DNA from: an uncultured candidate division Zixibacteria bacterium
Lineage (GTDB): Bacteria; Zixibacteria; MSB-5A5; GN15; FEB-12
DNA: 5,724 nucleotides
Direction: 5' to 3'
Assembly: GCA_913009765.1 (NCBI GenBank)
Contig: CAJVYT010000290.1
Span: forward strand, 1 to 5,724
Part shown: piece after piece, positions 1-5,673 of the stretch
Numbering within the stretch: position 1 is the first letter of the stretch
Layout of the letters: each line of letters begins with the position of its first letter
The notes under the pieces: model-generated
Database searches by the model: none
What the model was told of the DNA's origin: nothing
What the model saw: the letters and a program-made list of their open reading frames with translations, nothing else
Position numbers and translations under genes: made by a program

Positions 1-185
1 TCAGTTACTCTTTTGACCGGGTGTACAGGTTTTATTTACACACCTTGGCCTCAACAAAGGTTTTCCTTGTTGCATTTTTTTTAGGCTTGGGCTTCTTTTG
101 AGGCATTAGAGGCAAGAAACTTGAAGCGGACTTTCTTTTTTATGGCGGTTTTTTTCTGGTTGGGGGTAAAGGTTCTCCTTTTTGA
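1..185 (+). other. Degraded or error-rich upstream part of family A copy 1
   Basis: This stretch has no continuous reading frame but is still recognisable as the middle of the family A gene that ends at 362. Frame 1 (from base 1) reads TGFIYTP near 25-45, then SLL and HFF, a TAG at 82-84, then AWASFEALEARN and a hydrophobic run up to about 160. The intact copy at 3624-4436 has FVLTPILSTMFSLLAFF, IASAAYRAFRARN and a hydrophobic segment in the same order. The clean 3' part at 186-362 is in another frame, so there is a net frameshift near 160-186. A local base loss near 73 and an extra G near 84 would also explain the TAG. G runs (for example 155-165) look inserted. Low-quality sequence at a contig end is more likely than a decayed gene, because the frame becomes clean abruptly and the other end of the contig is also artefactual. 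A real pseudogene cannot be excluded. Confidence 0.6.
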
Positions 186-362
186 TTTGCTCTTAAACCC
201 ATTACCAATGTTCCATATTTTTCTGAATTTGCCAGTTGGATTATGGCGTATCCTCTTACTGCCGGTATGACTGCTATTATGATAGGTATTGCATTGGGTA
301 CTATGTCAAGTTCTCTCCGTATTATTTTAGGTATTGAACGTTCTCACATCGGGGGAGCATAA
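186..362 (+). CDS. Family A copy 1, C-terminal end of a polytopic membrane protein (partial)
   Basis: This is an open frame of 58 codons plus TAA, entered from the disrupted region upstream, so the true start is not in clean sequence. It aligns end to end with the last 60 or so residues of the complete family A protein at 3624-4436. Both have a short Pro-containing loop (NVPYFSEF here), an amphipathic stretch, a final hydrophobic helix (MTAIMIGIALGTMSSSL) and the same terminus, ILGIER followed by about six residues ending in a Gly-rich tail. The final helix is probably the last membrane span, with the basic tail in the cytosol. The function of the family is unknown. The stop lies 2 bases before the start of family B copy 1, and the last codons supply that gene's ribosome binding site (GGGGGAG, 351-357), so the two are almost certainly cotranscribed. 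A gene caller may start it at the internal ATG at 243, which would be wrong. Confidence 0.75.
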   Translation, partial: FALKPITNVPYFSEFASWIMAYPLTAGMTAIMIGIALGTMSSSLRIILGIERSHIGGA

Positions 363-364
363 TT

Positions 365-1267
365 ATGGTAAGTACAATTGCTACAGTATTGATGTGGATA
401 GTTGGGCTTTCACTGATTTATGTTTTATACCGTACTATCAAAGGGCATCCTATTGAAAGAAGAATAGTATTTTTATATATAGCATTAGCTATTTCACTCC
501 CGTTACTCATGCAAAAAACAGCTCCGGTACCGGTGACTGCTGATGTACAGCAATTAGTTAATGCCTTGGATAAACTTCCTCCCGGTTCAAAAGTATTAGC
601 AGCGTTTGACTATGACCCGTCGTCGGCACCTGAATTGCAACCGATGGGCGTTGCGTTTATGAAATATGCGTTTAAGCATGATTTAAAAGTTATCGTGATG
701 GGACTTTGGCCGCAGGGTCCGCAACAGGCAAATCAAGCTATTGAAGAGGCAATGAAAGATCCGGCAATAGCTGATAAAAATTTACAATATGGTATAGACT
801 ATGCTAATCTTGGTTATCAATCTGGAGCAGAATTTGTTATTCAATCAATGGGTTCTGATTTTAAACGAATGTTCCCGCTCGATGACCGTCATATTCCGTA
901 TGATTCGCTCCAAATATTAAATGATGTTACGAACTTTAGTAATATAGATTTCATCTTCAATCTTTCTGCCGGTAAACCGGGGACTGTTGAATGGATTCAG
1001 ATTGCTGTTGACCGCTTTGGAGCCACCTGTGGTGGAGGTAACACCGCTGTACAGGCTCCGCAAGTATATCCATATTTACGGTCGGGACAGTTGACCGGAT
1101 TATTAGGCGGTATGAGTGGTGGAGCGGAATTTGAAAAAGCAATAAATGAAAAAGGTCAGGCGAGTACATTCATCTTTGCCCAGATGATTTCACATGCCAT
1201 GGTTATTGCTTTTATTATTATGGGAAATATAGCTTTCTTTATATCACGTAAGAAAAAGAAAGCGTAG
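365..1267 (+). CDS. Family B copy 1: membrane-anchored protein with a large extracytoplasmic alpha/beta domain, function unknown
   Basis: This 300-residue protein has two N-terminal hydrophobic helices (about 4-22 and 33-49), a soluble domain (about 56-262), a C-terminal helix (about 276-293) and the basic tail RKKKKA. The loop between the first two helices (YRTIKGHPIERR) is basic. The positive-inside rule then puts the loop and tail in the cytosol and the domain outside. The domain looks alpha/beta: strand KVLAAF leads into FDYDP (81-85), then a helix and a second strand KVIVMGLWP. Further landmarks are YGIDYANLGY (142-151), MGSDF (162-166), FNLSAG (198-203) and a Gly-rich stretch with YPYLRSGQ and LLGGMSGGAEFE (235-257). 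All of these recur in the paralogue at 4440-5327, roughly a third identical by eye. Cys222 in TCGGGNTA lies where the paralogue has no Cys. The start is supported by GGGGGAG seven bases upstream. I recognise no catalytic motif. The Asp pair in DYDP could bind metal or ligand, but that is a guess. Confidence 0.9.
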   Translation: MVSTIATVLMWIVGLSLIYVLYRTIKGHPIERRIVFLYIALAISLPLLMQKTAPVPVTADVQQLVNALDKLPPGSKVLAAFDYDPSSAPELQPMGVAFMKYAFKHDLKVIVMGLWPQGPQQANQAIEEAMKDPAIADKNLQYGIDYANLGYQSGAEFVIQSMGSDFKRMFPLDDRHIPYDSLQILNDVTNFSNIDFIFNLSAGKPGTVEWIQIAVDRFGATCGGGNTAVQAPQVYPYLRSGQLTGLLGGMSGGAEFEKAINEKGQASTFIFAQMISHAMVIAFIIMGNIAFFISRKKKKA

Positions 1268-1276
1268 AGGAACAGC

Positions 1277-1927
1277 ATGGAACTTTTAGGAATTTGGGTA
1301 GCAGCTTTATTGACATTAGGGATTTTTTCTTTCTTATACAAAGATAATCCGGTGTATAAAATTTGTGAATCAATCTTTATCGGAGTGTCGGCAGGATATT
1401 GGGCGATTGCAAACTTTTTTGATGCTCTTCAAAAAAAGTTCTGGGTTGGAGTTTTTCCAACTGACGGTTCTGACCCAAATTATTTTTTATGGTTTGGTGC
1501 TTTGCTTGGTGTACTTATGCTGCTGCGGCTGAGTTCAAAAATTGGCTGGATAGCTCGTTGGCCGCTTGCATTTATTGTTGGTGCAACTGCCGGCTTGTAT
1601 ATGATGATTTACTTTGTGTCAAATGCCATGAATCAGGTAGCATCTACAATGAGAGATGTCGTCGTGACTAACCCTGATACTCATCTTATTATTTGGGGGG
1701 AAACTATTGGTTCTATTATTATTGTGATTGGAGTTATTTCCGGGTTGGTTTATTTCTTCTTTTCTAAAGAACACAAAGGTGTGTTTGGGCAGACGGCAAA
1801 AGTAGGTATTTGGTTTTTGATGATTACATTTGGTGCTCATTTTGGCTATACGGTCATGAGTCGTATGTCTTTGTTAATTGGAAGAATTGATTTCTTGTTC
1901 CGAGATTGGCTCCATCTGTTAAAATAG
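1277..1927 (+). CDS. Family C copy 1: small polytopic membrane protein, function unknown
   Basis: This 216-residue protein has about six predicted membrane helices: roughly 5-21, 31-48, 70-84, 94-114, 143-162 and 175-193. The N-terminal signature FSFLYKDNPVYK (17-28) followed by GVSAG (36-40), and the later pair LGVLMLLR and WIARWP (77-96), are shared with the partial paralogue at 5329-5673, which fixes the family. The C-terminus ends MSLLIGRIDFLFRDWLHLLK, probably an amphipathic helix at the membrane face. The start ATG follows AGAGGAA (1266-1272), which overlaps the stop of family B copy 1; the intergenic distance is 9 bases, pointing to cotranscription and possibly translational coupling. 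There are no transporter, channel or enzyme signatures that I can name. The recurring adjacency to B suggests that B and C work in one complex. That is inference from gene order only. Confidence 0.88.
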   Translation: MELLGIWVAALLTLGIFSFLYKDNPVYKICESIFIGVSAGYWAIANFFDALQKKFWVGVFPTDGSDPNYFLWFGALLGVLMLLRLSSKIGWIARWPLAFIVGATAGLYMMIYFVSNAMNQVASTMRDVVVTNPDTHLIIWGETIGSIIIVIGVISGLVYFFFSKEHKGVFGQTAKVGIWFLMITFGAHFGYTVMSRMSLLIGRIDFLFRDWLHLLK

Positions 1928-1962
1928 TATAAAATTAGGTAAGCTCTATATAAATTTAGATA

Positions 1963-2148
1963 ATGAAATTTATCTCTGTTATAATTGTTTTTTTTCTTTC
2001 TCTATCTGTTTCTACTGAACAAAACGATGTTAAAGCAATATCGTTATTCGTTAATAATACTCATACTCTACAAGCATCATATACAACATGTACGATTGTT
2101 GGATTTGATATATATAATGAAAATATTAAGTTAAATATATATTACTAA
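1963..2148 (+). CDS. Doubtful small ORF with a signal-like N-terminus, in the gap between C and D
   Basis: This 61-codon ORF nearly fills the only sizeable gap of the cluster (1928-2158). In its favour, it runs in the same direction as its neighbours, starts MKFISVIIVFFLSLSVS (which looks like a secretion signal), and its TAA overlaps the AAAGGA ribosome binding site of gene D. Against it, the stretch is more AT-rich than the neighbouring genes, the nearest purine-rich stretch (TTAGGTAAG, about 1935-1943) is about 20 bases upstream and too far for a normal Shine-Dalgarno, and the mature part (about 41 residues, rich in Asn, Thr and Ile) shows no recognisable fold or family. No equivalent lies between other gene pairs here. 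The gap may instead be a leader region for D. I see no hairpin terminator in it, and no convincing -35/-10 pair. Confidence 0.3.
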   Translation: MKFISVIIVFFLSLSVSTEQNDVKAISLFVNNTHTLQASYTTCTIVGFDIYNENIKLNIYY

Positions 2149-2152
2149 AGGA
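2147..2152 (+). promoter_or_regulatory. Ribosome binding site that decides the start of gene D
   Basis: AAAGGA at 2147-2152 directly abuts the ATG at 2153, which leaves no spacer, but lies 6 bases before the in-frame ATG at 2159. The second ATG gives a textbook signal peptide start (MKVKLLIAVM), so 2159 is the better start. Confidence 0.65.
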
Positions 2153-2158
2153 ATGCCT

Positions 2159-3610
2159 ATGAAGGTGAAACTATTAATTGCTGTTATGATTTTTGCCGTC
2201 AGTTCTTTCTGTGTGGCTGAAGAGAACACAGCTGGGATTGATACTACAGCAACTGCTGTTGATTCTATTCGTTTGCCGGCTCCTCCGTTAAATCTAACCG
2301 GTAAGGATAAACCGAATGATCATGGTCATGCGGTTGTTCTGAATTGGGATTTATCAGCAGATGACGGAGCTGGAGCAAATTCTGTGCTTCGCTATGATAT
2401 CTATCGATGGGTACCGCAGCTAATGCTTGATCTCGATTTAGTGCGTGATTCTATATCTGTTATCCAAAAGATATTACGACATACAACTAATGGAATCAAA
2501 GAAGGTTCTCAAACGGACAGTATGAAAAATATCTTTAGTGTTAAAACAAGAGATGAGCTTTTTGATATTCGGAACAAATTAATCAAATATGTCAAAAAGG
2601 AAAATAAAGGTCTCGCTGAGGCTTCAAAATCGTATCCTTCCGGTGGTGCTTGGCTGTATGTTGATAAAAAACCATCCGGTACAAAGACATTTGTGCATAT
2701 CGGAAGTAAAGAACCTACATCATCTTCTTTTGTTCCTGATTTTGCGAATCTCTATTATAGAGTTTATGCTGTTACTGTTAAAGGAGCCAGATCAAGTTCT
2801 CAAATTTTAGGACCTATTCAATCAAGTGGACAGTGGTTTAATACATATCGTATTCCGGTTGCTTATTCCGTTGTTATATTCACTTTTCTTACTATTTATT
2901 ATGTGAGGAAAGCTAAAAAGGGTGCTGATTTATATGTTCGCCCATTAGGTGGTATTGAAGCTGTCGATGATGCTATCGGTCGTGCGACTGAAATGGGTCG
3001 TCCGATTTTATATGTTTTAGGGCTTGGTTCTGCGGCGGATATTGCGACGATTGCCTCGTTTACTATTTTGGGGCGTGTTGCCAAAAAAGTTGCCGAGTAT
3101 CAAACAGAACTTTTAGTACCAACCTATGATCCGATTGTTATGACTGTTGCTCAAGAGGTTGTCAAATCAGCCTATCTTGATGCCGGTCGTCCTGATGCGT
3201 ATAAAGAAGATACGGTTCATTTTGTCACTCAGTCGCAATTCGCTTATGTGGCGGCTGTTAACGGTATCATGCTTCGTGAACTTCCTGCTACCAATGTGTA
3301 TATGGGTAAATTCTTTGCTGAATCTCTTATTCTTGCTGAAACAGGTGCCTTAGCTGGTTCTATTCAGATTTCCGGTACTGATGAAATTGCACAGATTCCT
3401 TTCTTTATTGTTGCATGTGATTATACACTCATCGGAGAAGAACTCTACGCTGCTTCGGCATATTTGGGTAAAGAACCTGTTCTTTTAGGTTCATTAAAAG
3501 CTCAGGATTACGCAAAGGCTGTTATTATTGTGTTGGCTGTTATTGGAGTCATTTTGGCTCAGTTTGATTTCGGTCATTATTTTGTTAAACTTTTTGAAGT
3601 AGCGAATTAG
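2159..3610 (+). CDS. Family D: secreted-end FN3-like and cytosolic-domain membrane protein, function unknown (possibly DUF6754)
   Basis: This 483-residue protein (485 if the poorer ATG at 2153 is used) has a signal peptide at 1-20 (MKVKLLIAVM, ending FCVA before EEN). A fibronectin type III-like domain appears in two halves. The first is 39-84, with PAPPLNLTG, VVLNWDLS and YDIYRW; the second is about 160-220, with TFVHIG, LYYRVYAVT and GARSSSQ. Between them is a charged, helical insert of about 75 residues. A membrane helix at 231-249 is followed by basic VRKAKKG, so the FN3 part is outside and residues 250-450 are inside. The cytosolic part has features that look family-conserved: LYVRPLGG, ATEMGRP, VLGLGSAADIATIASF, AGRPDAY, QFAYVAAVNGIMLRELPA, FFAESLILAETGALAG and FFIVACDYTLIGEELYAASAYLG. 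A last helix lies at 453-468. From memory this resembles the domain named DUF6754, which I could not check. The stop overlaps the ribosome binding site of the next gene. No enzyme motif is evident. Confidence 0.88.
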   Translation: MKVKLLIAVMIFAVSSFCVAEENTAGIDTTATAVDSIRLPAPPLNLTGKDKPNDHGHAVVLNWDLSADDGAGANSVLRYDIYRWVPQLMLDLDLVRDSISVIQKILRHTTNGIKEGSQTDSMKNIFSVKTRDELFDIRNKLIKYVKKENKGLAEASKSYPSGGAWLYVDKKPSGTKTFVHIGSKEPTSSSFVPDFANLYYRVYAVTVKGARSSSQILGPIQSSGQWFNTYRIPVAYSVVIFTFLTIYYVRKAKKGADLYVRPLGGIEAVDDAIGRATEMGRPILYVLGLGSAADIATIASFTILGRVAKKVAEYQTELLVPTYDPIVMTVAQEVVKSAYLDAGRPDAYKEDTVHFVTQSQFAYVAAVNGIMLRELPATNVYMGKFFAESLILAETGALAGSIQISGTDEIAQIPFFIVACDYTLIGEELYAASAYLGKEPVLLGSLKAQDYAKAVIIVLAVIGVILAQFDFGHYFVKLFEVAN

Positions 3611-3623
3611 GAGGAGTATATTT

Positions 3624-4436
3624 ATGAAAAGACAAATACCGTTTGTTTTAGTATTTCTCGCCGGTGCATTTATGGCATTTCAATACTATGTTCCTCATGA
3701 ATCATCTGAATTTGTGTATGAATTCTTACTTGACTGGACTATGATTATTGGAATATTTGCCCTTGCTTTGGGTATATGGTCGCTGTATCAAGTTTCGGTA
3801 GACAAAATCAAACTAAGAAAAGAGAACTGGGCTTATTCCTATGTAACGCTTATCGGTTTGTTTATAATGGTACTGTTTGGGTTTACATATAAAATAGGCG
3901 ACAGTTGGGGAATGTATTCGTTGTTTGTGGTTTCGCTGATGGCGTTGTTGATGTTTTTAATACAGACTACGATTTCAAAGTCTAAAGGGCTATGGTTAGG
4001 GCTTTCAGCTTTGGCACTTATTGTTGCGATTGCTGTTACTGTATTTGACGACTCTTGGGGCGTTGCTTTTATGACATCAGAAGGTTTAAAAAACACAATG
4101 TTTACAAATTTTGCTGACTTTGTGTTGACTCCTATTTTGTCGACGATGTTCTCACTGTTAGCATTTTTTATAGCATCGGCTGCATACCGTGCATTTAGAG
4201 CAAGAAATGTTCTGGCATCACTTTTGTTAATTGCAGCTTTGATAGTAATGCTGCGTTTTAATCCTTATATGCCATTTGGCTTACCTGATTATATGATGAA
4301 AATTTCCAATTGGCTTATGAATGTTCCTAATTTAGCGGCTCAGCGTGCTATTGTTATCGGTATCGGACTTGGTATTGTGGCAACATCGCTTAAAGTTATT
4401 TTGGGCATTGAACGCGGCTATATGGGGAAAGGATAA
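3624..4436 (+). CDS. Family A copy 2: eight-helix membrane protein, function unknown
   Basis: This 270-residue protein has about eight predicted membrane helices: roughly 6-22, 38-56, 72-89, 96-114, 123-141, 166-188, 196-211 and 241-260. Likely cytosolic loops carry basic residues (VDKIKLRKE at 59-67 and YRAFRARN at 188-195). The end, ILGIERGYMGKG, matches the ILGIER end of the partial copy at 186-362. SLLAFF with a downstream RARN also matches the disrupted sequence at 1-185. A strong GGAGGAG (3610-3616) lies 7 bases before the ATG and overlaps the stop of D, so D and A are coupled. The last codons supply AAAGGA for the next gene. It is the only complete member of this family in the window and the reference for reconstructing the left end. 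I see no transporter-family signature, and pore or scaffold roles are equally possible. Confidence 0.9.
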   Translation: MKRQIPFVLVFLAGAFMAFQYYVPHESSEFVYEFLLDWTMIIGIFALALGIWSLYQVSVDKIKLRKENWAYSYVTLIGLFIMVLFGFTYKIGDSWGMYSLFVVSLMALLMFLIQTTISKSKGLWLGLSALALIVAIAVTVFDDSWGVAFMTSEGLKNTMFTNFADFVLTPILSTMFSLLAFFIASAAYRAFRARNVLASLLLIAALIVMLRFNPYMPFGLPDYMMKISNWLMNVPNLAAQRAIVIGIGLGIVATSLKVILGIERGYMGKG

Positions 4437-4439
4437 GAT

Positions 4440-5327
4440 ATGAATCAATCTACGAATATATTTGACCGAATGATGAGTATCGACAGAAGATGGATATTTC
4501 TTTTTCTTATTGTCGTTTGTGTCGGAACGTATGTTGCCGATTTTCAGATACCTATAAATACTGTTCCCGAAGTAGAATCTATATATAACTTTTTAGATAC
4601 TCTTCCTGAAGGGAAAATTGTATTAATTGCTATTGACTATGATCCAAATAACTTGGCTGAACTTCATCCAATGACTTATGCGATTGTAGAGCATCTCTGG
4701 AGGAAAAAAATAAAAATTATTTTTACATCTCTTTCGCAGCTTGGACCTGCTATGGCTGACCAAGCGATTAGAGATATTTCTGACTCGCTTAAAGTTGATA
4801 AAACCTACAATGGTGTCAAATACAAGGGACGTGAAATTGTTAATGGTGTTGATTACACTTTCTTAGGCTACAAGCCTTATTACGCTTTGATTATTTTGGG
4901 TATGGGGCAGGACTTCAGGCTTAATTTCCCAAATGATTATTATGGCACTCCTCTTGATGATTTACCGATGATGCAGGGGGTTATTAACTATGACCAAATT
5001 GCATGTGTGGTTGATTTGTCAGGCGGTAATATTACCGATGCCTGGATTTCGTATGGACAGGGTCGTTTTAACTTCCCATTGATGCTCGGTTTGACCGGTG
5101 TTATGACTGCTCAGTATTATCCGTTCTTAGGTTCAGGGCAGGTTCTGGGAATCATGGGCGGGCTGCTTGGAGCAGCTCAATATGAAGAGCTGGCTGATAA
5201 CCCGGGACGAGCCAAAGATGGTATGAGAATTCAATTGTTTGCTCATTATGTTATTATTCTGTTTATCGTACTCGGTAATATCGGATATTTTATGAGTAAA
5301 CGTAAAAGAACGGAAGGAGGCAACTAA
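4440..5327 (+). CDS. Family B copy 2: membrane-anchored protein with an extracytoplasmic alpha/beta domain, function unknown
   Basis: This 295-residue protein is a paralogue of the protein at 365-1267. It has one N-terminal helix (about 17-34, after the basic SIDRR) rather than two, an outside domain at about 40-262, a C-terminal helix at about 268-286 and the basic tail SKRKR. Landmarks match copy 1 in order: IDYDP (65-69), a helix and strand IKIIFTSL, NGVDYTFLGY (135-144), MGQDF (155-159), NFP (162-164), VVDLSGG (190-196), then YPFLGSGQ and GIMGGLLGAAQYE (227-249). The region around 122-134 (TYNGVKYKGREIV) is longer than in copy 1, and the Cys-Gly-rich stretch of copy 1 is absent. The start follows AAAGGA (4428-4433) by 6 bases; the gap from family A is 3 bases. 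Shared motifs in two diverged copies mark DYDP, the D/Y-rich LGY motif and the C-terminal Gly-rich stretch as the likely functional surface. No known enzyme family was recognised. Confidence 0.9.
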   Translation: MNQSTNIFDRMMSIDRRWIFLFLIVVCVGTYVADFQIPINTVPEVESIYNFLDTLPEGKIVLIAIDYDPNNLAELHPMTYAIVEHLWRKKIKIIFTSLSQLGPAMADQAIRDISDSLKVDKTYNGVKYKGREIVNGVDYTFLGYKPYYALIILGMGQDFRLNFPNDYYGTPLDDLPMMQGVINYDQIACVVDLSGGNITDAWISYGQGRFNFPLMLGLTGVMTAQYYPFLGSGQVLGIMGGLLGAAQYEELADNPGRAKDGMRIQLFAHYVIILFIVLGNIGYFMSKRKRTEGGN

Positions 5328-5328
5328 T

Positions 5329-5673
5329 ATGGATTTTTCAACTTTTCTATGGATGACATGCGGTATCTTTTTAACATTAGCAACATTTTCATTTCTTTAT
5401 AAAGATAATCCGTTTTATAAATTTGCAGAACATCTTGTTGTTGGTGTCTCTGCCGGGTTCTTTGTGATTATGCTTTGGCATGGCACGCTTGTACCTAATT
5501 TATTTCAAAAGCTCGAAGATGGCGACTGGTATATGTTATGGCTGAACTCATCTGAATGGTGGTATATGATACCGGCTATTTTAGGTGTGCTGATGTGGAC
5601 TCGTTTTTCTCATAAATATGCCTGGGTTTCTCGTTGGCCAATGGCATTGTATATCGGTATTTCTACCGGTATG
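5329..5673 (+). CDS. Family C copy 2: N-terminal 115 residues of a polytopic membrane protein, cut by the contig end
   Basis: The start ATG at 5329 lies 1 base after the stop of family B copy 2 and 8 bases after a perfect AAGGAGG (5314-5320). The 115 genuine codons give a paralogue of the protein at 1277-1927: FSFLYKDNPFYK and GVSAG near the N-terminus, later LGVLMWTR and WVSRWPMA, with about four hydrophobic helices. The copies differ most in the loop between the second and third helices, which is Trp-rich here (DWYMLW, SEWWYM). The real sequence stops at 5673, where adapter begins. The frame stays open through the adapter, so an automatic call would run to 5724 and append 17 false residues (RSEERRVGKECRSRWSP). 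Compared with the 216-residue paralogue, about the last 100 residues are missing. Confidence 0.85.

Larger units (their letters stand above)
186..5673 (+). other. Head-to-tail membrane-protein cluster with a duplicated A-B-C cassette around D
   Basis: The gene order is A (partial), B, C, gap, D, A, B, C (partial), all on one strand. Gaps between stop and next start are 2, 9, 231, 13, 3 and 1 bases. The tight A-B-C and D-A spacings suggest that D-A-B-C is one transcription and translation unit, with the gap at 1928-2158 as the boundary between two units. The two A-B-C sets are clearly related in protein sequence but diverged throughout, so they are old paralogues rather than a recent repeat or an assembly duplication. 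Confidence 0.75.

Noticed and set aside
957..1169. Minus-strand ORF of 70 codons inside family B copy 1
   Set aside because: It lies wholly within a well-supported gene on the other strand, has no ribosome binding site and makes no recognisable protein. The other minus-strand ORFs (1156-1341, 1619-1840, 2899-3084, 3839-4096) were rejected on the same grounds.
1928..1962. Rho-independent terminator after family C copy 1
   Set aside because: No GC-rich stem with a following T run is present; the stretch is simply AT-rich.
2113..2118. TATAAT resembling a -10 promoter element before gene D
   Set aside because: The best -35-like hexamer (TTGTTG, 2096-2101) is only 11 bases away, there is no extended -10, and such strings arise by chance in sequence this AT-rich.
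2159..2230. Lipoprotein signal on gene D because of a Cys near the signal cleavage site
   Set aside because: The residues before the Cys are SSF, which do not fit a lipobox (small residue at -1, Leu-like at -3). Ordinary cleavage after FCVA is more likely.
2589..2810. Plus-strand ORF of 73 codons within gene D in another frame
   Set aside because: It is a frame shadow: D is continuous, with domain-like content across this stretch. The same applies to 1489-1671 inside C and 3147-3353 inside D.
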